NCBI GenBank assembly: GCA_905221605.1
Contig: CAJNDS010000136.1
Location: 62,001 to 126,000, forward strand
Length of the DNA: 64,000 bases
From: Symbiodinium natans
Taxonomy: Eukaryota > Sar > Dinophyceae > Suessiales > Symbiodiniaceae
Direction of reading: 5' to 3'
How positions within the stretch are numbered: the stretch's first letter is position 1; every line of letters begins with the position of its first letter. Under the pieces are notes generated by a model. It did no database searches. It saw nothing but the letters and a program-made list of their open reading frames with translations, and was not told the DNA's origin. The translations under genes were made by a program, and so were the position numbers. Shown here one piece after another: positions 1 to 11,798 of this stretch.

Positions 1-2492
1 GGAATATGCTCGGCATCACCTCCTCCAGCGATGGCAAGTCGCTGCCGTGCGACTTGCGAGCTTTGATCGTCAGCTCCTGGGGCGTCCGGATGCCCGCCAC
101 GACATCCTCTCACGGGAAGGCCCCGGTCTCACGGGGGCAAGCACGGGCAAGCACGGGGAAGGCATGCGCGGAGGGCCCGGGCCTCGCCCTGAGCATTCAC
201 CAGGAACTCTCCATAGAAATCCTCCAAGGCGATGCTATAACAAGCTTTCAGAGACACAGCGCTTCACGTGCTTCACTCGCTCAATCTCGCTTGACAACTA
301 ACTACACCAACCCCCGAAAGGCCTTGGCACCGTTGGAGGGGTTGCGCGTGAAGGCGACTCCCGTGGCGCAGTCGTTGCCCATGTTGCCAAAGACCATCGC
401 CTGAACGTTCCCAGGATGACGCGAAGCCGCTCGCCCTCTGAAGTGAGAAGCACGCGGCCTGAACGTTCACAGCCGTGCCCCACTCCTGACAGCAATCTGG
501 CCCTGGGAGGGGCTGCGAAAGAAGCGCAAACCTCTCAAGGGCTCCTCGGGGATGTCGTGCAGCTTCCGGTAGGTCTTGGCCCTCTGGTTCATCCAGGAGC
601 CAAAGACGGCGCCCACGGCACCCCAGAGTTGCTGATGCGGCTCCTAGCCGGTCAAACTCTCGCAAGCATTTCGCGACATTCCGTGTCTTGCAAGCGGACC
701 TAATGGACGTCTGCTTCATCGGACTTGGCATGTCAACTTGCTGCATCGATCGTGTTGAGGGCCCCCTGTCCGCTCTCTCCTCGGGGAACTCCTCCCCGAG
801 CTCCAAGTAGACACAGGCCTTAACACGATCACCGCGTGATCCAGAAACTTTGGAGTCACACAGCACAGCGCAAGGCCTTGTAGTTTTTGACCAACTGCTC
901 CAGGTCTTCTGGCAGGAGCTCGTGATCTTGCTTCACCTCAGTTCCACCCAAGCTCACCTCCGACATCTAAAGCCTGCGCGCGTGTTTGCATGTGCGCGCG
1001 AGAGTTCTTCATAGTTCTTCCGAGCGACGCCTCGCTTGGCCTTGGCCCTCTCCAGAAGCTTCTCAAAATTGCCAAGCTCGATACCGAGCACCACATCTCA
1101 GGGACCCATACTCAGAGGAAACAGAACGCTCATTTCTTCAACATGCAGCACTGATCAGCACTGGCATGAACACCGGAAGTGGCACTGCCCTCCTGAGTAC
1201 ATCTGGACGAAGCGCCGGTAGCTGTCGAATGCAAAGCGCCGGTCTCCCGACTGCTTGGCCAGCGCCTGCATCGCTCTTCCGGGAATAAGCTGAGCCCCGT
1301 TTCCGAAAGAAAGCTCCCTTGTTCTGCCTTTTTCGCTAGCTACTTTTCCCCGCCTCCACAGTCGTGTTGTTCAGGCCGAGGTTAAGCACCTGGAGAAGTG
1401 CTGCTGGACAAACGGCTCCGCTGCTGGTCCACAAGCCTACTAAGCCGCCAAGCCACGGTGTCCATCATGCCAGGCATGGAGGCCCGAGCACCAGAGCGGA
1501 CGGAAACCAGCAGGGGATTCGTGGCGTCCCCGAATTTCCGCCCGGTCCTGCGGTCGCGTGAGTGCGCACGCGTGCGCTTGGGCCATCGGGGAGTGCTGAA
1601 GCATGCTCAAGCCTTCTCCGGCCTTGTCTCAACCAGAGCTAATGCCTTCGACACCTGCTCCTTGAGTTCTGCAGGATACTGACCTCGATCGCTGCTCAGT
1701 GTCTCTCGTCTTCTCTATGCTAACCCGATGTGCACCCTGCCTTTCCCTACCGCTTCTCTGGCTGAACGCCGTCGCTTCTGCTCTTCTCGATGAGTTTACA
1801 GTCAAGGCACAGCCATTCTGGTAGTAGTGCGTGCAGACCTTCGACACGATAGAGCACTCCCACTTCAAATGCAAGCTGAGACCAAGCTCCCTTGGCGGCC
1901 TCCGTGGTCAGGGTGAAGCCAGGCGGAACAGGAAGCCCAATGGAGGCCATCTGGCGCAGCAGGGGCTGGCTGCGACAGTTTTGGGACGCGTGGTTACCGT
2001 AAGGCGGTCACTGTGCTCACTGGGCTTGCTTTTGGCGAGAAGCTTGGCAGACACTGCCCTCTGCCTTCTTCTGGTTTAGCGGGCTCGGGTTCATCACAAG
2101 GGCTATGGGATATCCATGCAGGCTCACGCTGTAGATACAATGATATACACTGATTCCATGCTCGTGGCACCACCGACACTGATTGCAACACAGCCATGCA
2201 CAGATATATGCACAGCCTCAGCGAGATTGGCACCCTTGCCGCCCAGGAGGTTCCTCAGAAAGGTCAGGGGAAGCGAAGGGCGATCGGGGCCGACGGGAAA
2301 GAAACGGCTAGAAGATGCGCATGTATCATGGGAGCTTCACCTCTACCAGACATGGAGAACTTCCGCATCCCAGAAACCCATCGGGCCCTGCATGTGAGTG
2401 CTGTTTCTGCTGCTTAGGTCTTGCAGACCAAGTTTCTTCATCTCGGCTCTGCCATCCGCGTTGCCAGCACCGAAGTTGTAGACCCAGGTCAT
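1..2492 (-). CDS. PPDK: PPDK, second tandem copy, N-terminal half (cut by window edge)
   Basis: This stretch carries the same N-terminal PPDK exons as the full gene at 3213-11798, in the same order and strand. The start codon lies at 2490-2492 and opens with [18 protein letters not shown]. Further exons read [23 protein letters not shown], the [18 protein letters not shown] block near 1550-1450, [14 protein letters not shown] near 1230, [19 protein letters not shown] near 600 and [13 protein letters not shown] near 390. The final visible exon (1-103) breaks off inside the GIRTPQEL region at the window edge. Exon sequence is nearly the same as in the other copy, while introns carry small indels. 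It is the next downstream member of a head-to-tail array. Whether it is intact cannot be judged because its C-terminal half lies outside. Confidence 0.85.
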
Positions 2493-2565
2493 GGCGGGCA
2501 AGCAGCGCGGTACGCGAGCACGAAAGCTGACAGAGCTGAAAGCCAAATGCTCGTACATCAACAGG
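1..2565. repeat. Segmental tandem duplication, copy A
   Basis: Positions 1-2565 match 9032-11876 in direct orientation over exons, introns and about 70 bp upstream of the start codon. Similarity stops right after the shared ACAGG at 2561-2565 and 11872-11876. The offset of about 9 kb equals one PPDK gene plus spacer, so this is a tandem gene array unit. The main length difference is an AT-rich insertion of about 370 bp present only in the other copy. Confidence 0.9.
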
Positions 2566-3212
2566 ACAGTTGCGGAAACAGGAAATAAACGGGAATGGGA
2601 CATGCTCCTCCCCCCTCTGGTTGATTGGATACCCTCCTTCCCCATTTCTCGAATATGGAAAAGCAAGTTGCTAGTTGGACATGTTCCTTTCCCCCTCGGG
2701 AATATGGGAAGACAGGTTGCTAGTTGGATACGCTCCTTCCCCGGAAAGAAAGGGCCAAAGGCTATCAAAAGCAAGCGCTGCGGCGCTGCGAGTCGATGGA
2801 TGAGGAAGGCCAAGGAGAGAGGCTGAACGACATGAAGTCCGCAAAAGCCGATTTTCTTGTGCACGCTGCACCGTCTGTCGAGTCGATTTCAAAGACTTAA
2901 ACTTTCAACGCCAAGCTGCTGCCACTTCCTGCACAGCTGGGCAGCTTCCATGGCTACGACGCACGGGGCTCCCAAGCCGGGTGGATTGTCATCAGCTCCA
3001 GCCAAGGAGGGCGTCAGGAATTAAAAGCGTGCTTGGGAAGCCAGCTGCCTTGCAGATATCTACTGCAATCGAAACTGACCATCGCAACTCCCATGCATTT
3101 AGCACCTGTCGGCGCAGTGCATTCAGTGCATTCAAAAGATGCCATATACAATCTTCAAAGGATAAAACGCCATTTTAAGCGGCGTGAAGGGTAAGAGAGG
3201 CCTCATCAAAGC
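2566..3212. other. Spacer between tandem PPDK genes
   Basis: No gene is recognisable between the stop of the full PPDK copy (3213) and the upstream region of the next copy. Two short related blocks containing GTTGCTAGTTGGA occur at about 2660 and 2710. Similar TAGTTGG words occur near 17910 and 18010, so it may be a dispersed short repeat. Any promoter or trans-splice acceptor for the downstream copy would lie here, but no motif can be assigned. Confidence 0.6.
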
Positions 3213-4755
3213 TCACCAGGGGCCAAACTGTTGCTGCCTGGGCTTGGCAGCCTTCGTGGAAGCTTGGAGAGCCTTCTCGCCCTGCGATTTCAAGGCAGCC
3301 TGCGCGGCAGCGAGGCGGGCAATGGGCACACGGAAGGGGGAGCACGAGACGTAGTCCAAGCCCGTCTTCTCACAGAACTCAATGGAAGCTGGATCACCGC
3401 CGTGCTCGCCGCAGATGCCCATCTTCATGCCAGCGCGCTTTCCGCGGCCCCGCTCCACCGCAATCTTGATCAGCTCGCCAACGCCCTCCTGGTCCAAGCT
3501 CACGAATGGGTCCGTTTCCACGATGCCTGCGAAAGCGTTGAAAATGTTTAAATATGACGTTTCCAACAACCGTCTCGTCTCTTCCCTCTCGGGCCACTGC
3601 CCGGTGCTACTCTTAAAGTATAAGGCTATAAGGCCCTCCTTAGTTGTCCAGTACCTAGGGGTTTTAAAGGTTAACCTTTGGGATTCTAAGGGGAATCTAC
3701 TAACCCAAAAAGGTTAAAGGTTACCTACTCTACTACTAAGCCTCTGCCACTCTGAAAGAAACTGTTTGTTAATCATGTCCCACCTTTCGCTTTGTACTCA
3801 GGCAGGAAGGACCCGGCATCATCACGACTCAAGCCATACGTGGTCTGGGTCAGATCATTGGTGCCAAAACTGAAGAACTCCGCCTGCTCTGCCAATTTGC
3901 CAGCCTGCAGTGCTGCGCGGGGCAGCTCCACCATGGTTCCGACGTGATACCTGAAGTTCACGCCCTGCTCCTTCTGCACCTGCTTGGCAGTGTCTTCGAT
4001 GACCTTCTTCAGCTGCACCAGCTCCTCCAGAGTGGAGACCAGGGGCACCATGACCTCGGCCACCGGGGTCTTCTTGGCGCTGCGCCCGACCTCCGCGGCC
4101 GCCTCGAAGATGGCCCGAGCTTGCATTTCGCAGATCTCCGGATACGTGATGGCCAGGCGGCAGCCTCTGTGCCCGAGCATGGGGTTGGCCTCTTGCAGCT
4201 CGCTCGCGCGCCGGCGCACGCGATCCAAAGGCACCCCGGCTGCTTTTGCCACAAGGCCCATCTCGGCTTCGGTGTGCGGGATGAACCTTAGCTCAACGAC
4301 ATCACTTCAGTGCACACACAGGGTGGCTTATGAAGCTTTCAAAGGCGGGCTTGCGCTTACACAGTGCCAGTGCCCAGGGATGATGTGTGAAGACTGAGGA
4401 GCTCATGCAAGGGAGGGTCCAGCAAACGGACCGTCACCGGAAGGCCGTCCATAATCTTGAAGAGCTCGGTGATGTCTTCGCGCTGCATCGCCAGGAGCTT
4501 GTTCAAAGCCGACTGGCGCTCCGCCTTGTCCGCGGCCAAGATCATCTGCCGCATGGCCTCAGACAGCATTCTGCGAGTCTACACAGGAGCGACAAAAGCA
4601 GCGAAAGAATCAGCAGCGCACATCAGCAGGGCACGACGGAACTGGCAGCCCAGGTGCCACGATCCGGCCCCCCTCGAAGAACATGTGCTCCGTGCGCACG
4701 AGGCCAATCCCTTCGCACCCGAACTCCTTGGCCTCGCGTTTGATTCGCGTTGCAG
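3213..4755 (-). other. PPDK: PPDK exon block 3: PEP/pyruvate-binding barrel
   Basis: Four exons: about 4755-4665 ([19 protein letters not shown]), 4575-4405 ([17 protein letters not shown] through RLLDPPLHE), 4290-3780 ([17 protein letters not shown] through [19 protein letters not shown]) and 3545-3213 ([15 protein letters not shown] through CGEHGGDP and [17 protein letters not shown]). This is the domain that binds PEP and pyruvate. The Cys in [10 protein letters not shown] is the conserved catalytic acid/base of the family. The last exon ends in a low-complexity tail and a TGA. Confidence 0.9.
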
Positions 4756-5659
4756 GGAACACCGGGGCACTGGCGCCGAGGTGCCTAGAATCTAGAGGCC
4801 TATAGATTTTCGAGACCAAAAACAAGGATGAGGGGCAAATTCCGAAAGAAGGGTATGGCATGACGCAAGCTTTTCGCCCTCGGATCCCCCATGGGCCTGC
4901 CGCGCGTCTGTCGGCGTTTCGGCATTGGCCCTGACCTGCATGGTGCGGAACTCGTCTGCCCAAGCCATGATGGTGCCGAAGGAGCCGGAAAGCTGCGGCG
5001 GCACCGTGGGGACTTCTCCAAGCATCACCTCTCCTGTGACGCCGTCAATGGTGACCAGCTGGCCCTCCTTGACGACCACGTCGCCCACCTCGAAGGAGGC
5101 CGAGGCGTAGTTGACCTTCACCTCCCCGGCGCCTGCCACGCAAGGTCTGCCCATGCCGCGCGCCACCACGGCTGCGTGGCTGGTCATGCCGCCGCGAGTT
5201 GTCCTCGAGCTGTTGGCACATCATTGTGCAATCATGCAATCACGTTTGGCGGTGCAAGATCTTTAAACCGCTTCCTCTGCTGACTCCACCTTTATCTAGC
5301 TCTCAAAACATGTTTCACCCATCAAAGAGAGCAGGTCATGTCTGATGCAGGCCAAAAGTCAAAACGCCCTCTGCCGCATGCAGTCCATGGATGTCGTCTG
5401 GGCTCGTTTCGACCCGCACCAAGATCACCTTCTCTCCGTTCTCCGAGCGAGTCACCGCCTCGTCGGCCGTGAAAACCACCTTGCCGGCAGCCGCCCCTGG
5501 CGAGGCTGGCAGGCCCTTGGCAATGACGGTCTTCTTGGCCTTGCGGTCCAGTTCTTTCTTGTTTGTTGGTTGAAGCGCCATGATGCCGATGGTTCTGTTT
5601 GGGTAGTTCTGGTGGTCAGGGGTCTAGGGATTCTTGGCCTGAATCTACGATTGCGTCGC

Positions 5660-5712
<53 letters not shown>

Positions 5713-8700
5713 CTGATGCTGATGATGACGATGATGATGATGATGATGATGATGCTGATGCTGATGCTGATGCTGACGCTGACGCTGATGCTGATGATGA
5801 TGATGATGATGATGATGACGATGATGATGATGATCATGATGATGAGTGTTCAATGTGGAGAGGGGTAGCATCCGAAGATGCCGTGTCCCACGACTTCCAT
5901 CGTCAACCGTTGAAGCCGGCATAGCGAGCTGCGACCGCGGCCCAAGACAACCCGACCCCAAAAAAAATGGAAAACTCCCCGCCAGAAATCAAAATGACGA
6001 TTTTATCAAATCCAGCTCTCTGACGTCAAACATTATAGAACTTTTGGACAACATGTGGATTCTGAATTCGGACCCTTTCAAACTTGTCCTGGCAAGCGAT
6101 CCTAGTTTACCGAGCTTGAAACAGAGGCTGGAATACAGTCTTTGCATAAGGTCAACAGGACGGCGGGCCGATCATCAACGAATAAATCAGCACCAATTGC
6201 ATCAAAACACACGTGCTCGTCCGAGTCTTCGTATAATGGGACGCGGGGCATCCTTGCAGTACTCCCTTGAAGACGGCCGGCCACTGGCTCGCGTAGACCC
6301 CCGATCCGTTATAAGATGCTTTTACTGCTGCAAGGGCAGGACGAGTCGAAACGTCGCACCGACTTTGATGAAGTTGGGGCCTTGAAGCGTCGCAACACTG
6401 CACGCTTTTTCCGCTCGGATTGAATCGTAATTGAAATCGGGACAGACCCTCAGCCACGAAGACCGGCGCACCGATATCAGTCGCATAAGTGTGCGCAGGA
6501 CGCTATGTTCCAGCACGCCGCCCAGCAGGCGGTGGCCTAACCAAGTCTCTTAGCTGCAACACAAAGTGGGCGCTGGCCGCCAGAGTGCTTGGCAATCAGC
6601 ACCACTCCAGCTTCGCAGACCTGGGTATGCTCAACGCTGACCACAGCCCCAGCCCAGGACATTATAGGCAACACCAGTGATCGTATATGGAAGGCCTGGT
6701 GAGGAGGACCACTCCGCCACGACTCGAACGTAAGTCAGCCGAGCATTGGCACCCTCAAAGGCGTAGTGAGCCGTGAACAACTAAGGCCACACGCGCCTCG
6801 CGCCATCTGCATGGGAGGAGGCCACCTGATAAGCTCGGCACCGTACATAGATCACTGAGTGCCTGCCAGAATGGGGCAGGTAAGGCAAGGAAGCGCTCAA
6901 CCTCAACCATCTGGCTGCACGCGCACGCATCTTGCGAGCAGCACGTAGTAGACGATCAGAGAATCCAAGTTGCCTCAGCCTGACGGATCATCTCCACAGG
7001 GCGCACCGCCCTGCGACTAAGGACGGCGCAATCAGAGATCTTCGGAGACACCAGGTCACACTTCAACGCAGCTCGCCTCTTGACCCAATTGGACTGCTTC
7101 CGCACAGAATCACGCACGGTAGAGCGCCAACTCTTCAATGCCTGAGCACGCTCCTGACTTGCAACCTCCTGGACGCGGTGCTCCCGAGGCCATTTGCATT
7201 GCTGCTCCATGGTGAAGTAGTGGCGCAGCTCATTCAACCAATCGAAGGAGTCAACGAGTCCCTGGGTTGCGCAATCAATCTTATCACGCAATCTGGGATC
7301 ATGTGGCTGTCGAGCGAGCTGATCAGGACAACGCAACCTGACCAGACCAACACCCTCAAGGCGCTTAGCCGCCTTACTCCTGTGACATTCCTTCCGAGGA
7401 CGCCAGGCTGGAGAACGAAGGACACCTTTGGTGGCCCCACCATCTCACAACACAGTCCAAGCAACGTTGGAAAGGTAGACCCAAGCACCATCAACATCAC
7501 GGTCCGCCTGTTTGGTGCCCAAGGCGCTAGCCCATGTCCGAGCACGACGCCGAGCAGGTTCGTAGAAAACTTCTGGAAGCGACGTTCTTTCCTACCATGA
7601 ACAGCCACAGCCGCACACGTCGAAGCTTTCCTGCGACGTTGCCGGGCGTGGAGATTTGTTTTAAAATGAAGGGTGCCCAAAACCGTCGATTTGCAATACT
7701 AAACAACCCACATTTTCATTGCGGGTCTGGGCAAATCCTGGATCTCGGGGCTTCATGTAGCCAACAGAGCAGCAAAGAGGTAGGAGGTAGCAGGGGCCGG
7801 CCTGGGCAAATCCTGGATCTCGAAAACGGTAGGGATTAGCAGGACAGCTAGGGGTCCTCGCAAGCGGTCGCAGGAGGCCAAGGTGCCGGGGGGTCCTCAG
7901 AAGGGTCCCAGGAGATCTCAGGGGGGCCCTCGCAGCAGGTTTCAGGGGCTGCGGCAGGGCGGGTCCCCGGAATCTGCCAGCCCGGGCCCCAGACCCCCGG
8001 GGGGTACCCCCCCCGACCCCAAAAAAACCAAAAACACCTCAATGGTGGGAGGTTTGGGGTCCTAATTATATTAGGGCTGAAGTGTCTGAGGCGTAGCCAG
8101 CCACTGCAGGCCCCGTCTACCGGGAGGCTTTACCCTCCCTCACCGTTCTGACGAGACGCTCGGTCGGGGACCTCGGTCGAAGCCTCGAGTGCCCATGCAA
8201 ATGGACAGCGGCGCTCTCGGCAGTTTAGGGTTTAGGGTTTAGGGTTTAGGGTTTAGGGTTTAGGGTTTAGGGTTTAGGGTTTAGGGTTTAAAGTTTATAG
8301 GGTTTAGGGTTTAAGGTTTAGGGTTTAAGGTTTGGGGTTTCGGGTTTAGGGTTGAGGGTTTAGGGTTTAGAGTTTAGGGGTTAGGGTTCAGGGCTTTAGG
8401 GTTTGGGGTTTTTGGGGTTTTAGGGTCTAGGGTTTTAGGGTTTAGGGTTTAGGGTTTAGGGTTTACTGTAGGGTTTAGGGTTTTGGGTTTTAGGGTTTGG
8501 GGTTTTTAGGGTGTGGGGTTTAAGGTTTTAAGGTCTAGGGTTTTAGATTTGAGGGTTTAGGGTTTAGGTTTTTAGGGTTTAGGGTTTTAGGGTTTTAGGG
8601 TTTAGGGTCCATCAGTGCATCCACCAGTGCCTTGGGGTCCAGCGTGGGGTGAAGGAGCTGGTCGATGAGATCCGGCTTCAGGCGCATGAGAGCCTGCGAC

Positions 8701-11700
8701 TTGCTGATCAGCCCTTCGGCGGCCATGTCCACCGCAATCTGCAAGGCTGCGTGGGCCGTCCGCTTCCCCGTGCGGGTCTGGAGCATGTACAGCTTGCCTC
8801 GCGAATGTCAGGAACCGACTTCTGTGAGGGAAACCGGAAACAGCTCGGGATCCTGCCTTGCTGGATGGTGAACCTCAGCTGCAACAAGGTGCATCCACCT
8901 TACCACTACGCACAGCAGATGCTCCACCTTCGCTCAACTTGACAAAAAATGTGCTAAAAAGCCGAGGAGCTCGATGTCCTGCATGTCCGTGTAGTGGTTC
9001 TCCAGCTGGTGGCGCACCTTCTCCAACTCCTGGAATATGCTCGGCATCACCTCCTCCAGCGATGGCAAGTCGCTGCCGTGCGACTTGCGAGCTTTGATCG
9101 TCAGCTCCTGGGGCGTCCGGATGCCCGCCACGACATCCTCTCACGGGAAGGCTCCCAGTCTCACGGGGGCAAGCATGGGCAAGCACGGGGAAGGCATGCG
9201 CATGCGCGGAGGGCCCGGGCCTCGCCCTGAGCATTCACCAGGAACTCTCCATAGAAATCCTCCAAGGCGATGCTCAAAAACAACCCTTGAAAGACACATG
9301 GTTTCACATGCTTCACATGCTTCTGACAACTACACCAAGCCCCCGAAAGGCCTTGGCACCGTTGGAGGGGTTGCGCGTGAAGGCGACTCCCGTGGCGCAG
9401 TCGTTGCCCATGTTGCCAAAGACCATCGCCTGAACGATCCCGGGATGACGCGAAGCCACTCACTCCCCCTTTCAAGTGAGAAGGACGCGGCCTGAACGTT
9501 CACAGCCGTGCCCCACTCCTGACAGCAATCTGGCAGAGCCCGGGAGCTGCGAAAGAAGCGCAAACCTCTCAAGGGGTCCTCGGGGATGTCGTGCAGCTTC
9601 CGGTAGGTCTTGGCCCTCTGGTTCATCCAGGAGCCAAAGACGGCGCCCACGGCACCCCAGAGTTGCTGATGCGGCTCCTAGCCGGTCAAACTCTCGCAAG
9701 CATTCAAGCGGATCTAAGGGACGTCTGCTTCATCGGACTTGGCATGTCAACTGGCTGCATCGATCGTGTTGAGGGCCCGCTGTCCGCTCCCTCCTCGGGG
9801 AACTCCTCCCCGAGCTCCAAGTAGACACAGGCCTTACACGATCACCGCGTGACCAGGAATTTTGGAGTCACACAGCGCAGCGCAAGGCCTTGTAGTTTTT
9901 GACCAACTGCTCCAGGTCTTCTGGCAGGAGCTCGTGATCTTGCTTCACCTCAGTTCCACCCAAGCTCACCTCCGACATCCAACGTGCGCGCGCGTGTTTG
10001 CATGCGTGCGCGAGAGTTCGTCATAGTTCGTCCAAGCGACGCCTCGCTTGGCCTTGGCCCTCTCCAGAAGCTTCTCGAAGTTGCCAAGCTCGATACCCAG
10101 CACCACATCTCAGGGACCCATGCTAGAGGAAACAGAACGCTCATTTCTTAAACCTGCAGCACTGATCAGCACTGATATGAACACCTTCAGTGGCACCGCC
10201 CTCCTGAGTACATCTGGACGAAGCGCCGGTAGCTGTCGAATGCAAAGCGCCGGTCTCCCGACTGCTTGGCCAGCGCCTGCATCGCTCTTCCGGGAATAAG
10301 CTGAGCCCCGTTTCCGAAAGAAAGCTCCCTGGTTCTGCCCTGGATATAATATAATAATAAACGTGAAGAGAATATTATTGTGAGTTTACAAGGAACGAAG
10401 TGTACGCGTGAAACGAAACAATAATATGAACGCAACACACTAAAATACACTTCATATCTTAATTTAATGCATAATGAGCGTGCGAAAGGAATAAAAGAGC
10501 GCACGCGTGTGAACGAAATAAGAATGAAAAACCCGTGCATTTAATATGTTCACGAGTGAGCGGGGCGCACTTACTAAATAACAAAGCGAATCCTCGATCT
10601 GGGTGTTACGTTCATGTCGTTCTCCCATATTGCAATATTCATACTAGTAATACGGGCTATTTTACTATTATTCGCTAGCCCGTACACTACGTTCGTACAT
10701 GTACTGGTCATCGCTAGCTACTTTTCCCCGCCTCCACAGTCGTGTTGTTCAGGCCGAGGTTAAGCACCTGGAGAAGTGCTGCTGGACAAACGGCTCCGGT
10801 GCTGGCCCACACACAACCCTTAGCTGCCACGGCACGGTGTCCATCATGCCAGGCATGGAGGCCCGAGCACCCGAGCGGACCGAAACCAGCAGAGGATTCG
10901 TGGCGTCCCCGAATTTCCGCCCGGTCCTGCGGTCTGTGAGTGCGCACACGTGCGCTTGGGCCATCGGGGAGTGCTGAAGCATGCTCAAGCCTTTTCCGGC
11001 CTTGTCTCAACCAGAGCTAGTGCCTTCGACACCTGCTGCTTGAGTTCTGCAGGATACTGACCTCGATCGCTGCTCAGTGTCTCTCGTCTTCTCTATGCTA
11101 ACCCGATGTGCACGCAGCCCCTCCCCGCCGCTTCTCTGGTTAAACGCCATCGCTTCTGCGTTTTATTGAGTTTACCGTCAAGGCACAGTCATTCTGGTAG
11201 TAGTGCGTGCAGACCTTCGACACGATAGAGCCCTCCCACTTCAAATGCAAGCTGAAACCAACCTCCCTTGGCGACCTCCGTGGTCAGGGTGAAGCCAGGC
11301 GGAACAGGAAGCCCAATGGAGGCCATCTGGCGCAGCAGGGGCTGGCCAGGCGACAGTTTTTGGGATGCGTGGTTACCGTAAGGCGGTCAATGTTCTCACT
11401 AAGCCTGCTTTTGGCGAGACGCTTGGCAATCACTACTCTCTGACTTCTGGTTTAGCGAGCTCGGGTTCATCACAGTCACGTCACAACGTTGGGATATCCT
11501 CGATACAATGACATATCATGATTCCTTGCTCGTGGTGCCCATGCCCACGCTGATTGCGGCACGGCCTCAGCGAGATTGGCACCCTTGCCGCCCAGGAGGT
11601 TCCTCAGAAAGGTAGGGCGAAGCGATGGACAAGGGCGATCTGGGCCCGAGCGGGAAAGAAGCAGCAGAAACGAAGATGCGCATGTCATCATGTCGGCATG

Positions 11701-11798
11701 TGAGTGCTGTTTCTGCTGCTTAGGTCTTGCAGACCAAGTTTCTTCATCTCGGCCCTGCCATCCGCATTGCCAGCACCGAAGTTGTAGACCCAGGTCAT
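3213..11798 (-). CDS. PPDK: Pyruvate, phosphate dikinase (multi-exon gene)
   Basis: PPDK interconverts pyruvate, ATP and phosphate with phosphoenolpyruvate, AMP and pyrophosphate. Reading the minus strand from 11798, about 22 exons spell the family in order: the N-terminal nucleotide-binding part ([67 protein letters not shown]), the phosphohistidine domain with the catalytic His in [13 protein letters not shown] (about 5190), and the C-terminal barrel with [49 protein letters not shown], and [11 protein letters not shown] with the conserved Cys. It ends FGPW-stop at 3213. All signature regions are present, so the gene looks complete. The reading frame is open a little upstream of the chosen Met, so a longer N-terminus or targeting peptide is possible. 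A 3-kb intron separates the nucleotide-binding and phosphohistidine parts. Exact splice sites are only partly resolved. Confidence 0.93.
4890..5580 (-). other. PPDK: PPDK exon block 2: phosphohistidine swivel domain
   Basis: Two exons. The first (about 5580-5340) reads [19 protein letters not shown] and then [17 protein letters not shown]. The second (about 5205-4890) reads [20 protein letters not shown] and ends near [10 protein letters not shown]. The His in TSHA is the residue phosphorylated during catalysis in this family. The intron between them (about 5206-5339) splits the [10 protein letters not shown] signature. Confidence 0.88.
5660..5852. repeat. (GAT)n/(ATG)n trinucleotide microsatellite
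   Basis: About 190 bp of GAT triplets with interspersed GCT, GAC and CAT variants. It sits in the large PPDK intron just upstream of the exon that begins near 5580. The long apparent Met-rich or His-rich reading frames here are artefacts of the repeat. Confidence 0.95.
6100..7680 (-). pseudogene. Dead LINE (non-LTR retrotransposon) fragment in the PPDK intron
   Basis: On the minus strand, broken frames resemble the linker and reverse-transcriptase part of LINE elements. Around 7330-6960 a frame reads [18 protein letters not shown] and later [19 protein letters not shown], a composition typical of the region ahead of the reverse transcriptase. Around 6260 a frame reads [14 protein letters not shown], which matches the LINE motif G-x-L-Q-G-C-P-x-S. 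Nearby (6220) another frame reads [13 protein letters not shown], where the catalytic Y/F-x-D-D motif would lie. Many stops and frame changes show it is non-functional. It has the same orientation as the host PPDK gene. Confidence 0.55.
7690..8223. other. Intronic GC-rich sequence without a gene
   Basis: G-rich DNA lies between the LINE remnant and the telomere-like array. A block with GGGCAAATCCTGGATCTCG occurs twice, near 7730 and 7804. No coding signal was recognised on either strand. Confidence 0.6.
8224..8607 (+). repeat. Interstitial telomere-like array (TTTAGGG)n
   Basis: About 385 bp of TTTAGGG heptamers: the first eight or so perfect, then degenerate variants (TTTAAGG, TTTGGGG, TTTTAGGG, TTCAGGG). 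The G-rich strand is the plus strand. TTTAGGG is the plant-type telomere repeat also used by dinoflagellates. The array sits inside the large PPDK intron and directly touches the 3' end of the exon at 8607-8806. Confidence 0.95.
8605..11798 (-). other. PPDK: PPDK exon block 1: nucleotide-binding (ATP-grasp) half
   Basis: Approximate exons, minus strand: 11798-11735, 11603-11566, 11326-11275, 11215-11170, 11060-11005, 10945-10840, 10775-10735, 10300-10213, 10110-10035, 9975-9885, 9680-9580, 9521-9492, 9429-9345, 9275-9221, 9137-8966 and 8806-8607. They encode the part that takes phosphate from ATP. The last exon ([14 protein letters not shown] through HPTLDPKA) ends at ALMDP, and the next bases are already telomere-like repeat. 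Several introns begin with GC: 11327-11565 (GAG|GCC), 9430-9491 (CAG|GCC) and 9138-9220 (GAG|GCC). This is typical of dinoflagellate introns. Confidence 0.8.

Noticed and set aside
5599-5868. Long Met-rich and His-rich reading frames
   Set aside because: They are translations of the GAT/ATG microsatellite in a PPDK intron.
6700-6735. tRNA T-arm-like GTTCGAGTC on the minus strand
   Set aside because: The flanking bases do not form a 5-bp T-stem, and no acceptor, D or anticodon arms could be built.
6932-7600. 222-codon plus-strand ORF
   Set aside because: Composition is not protein-like, and the opposite strand reads as a decayed LINE.
8224-8607. True chromosome end
   Set aside because: PPDK exons of the same gene lie on both sides, so the array is interstitial unless the assembly is wrong.
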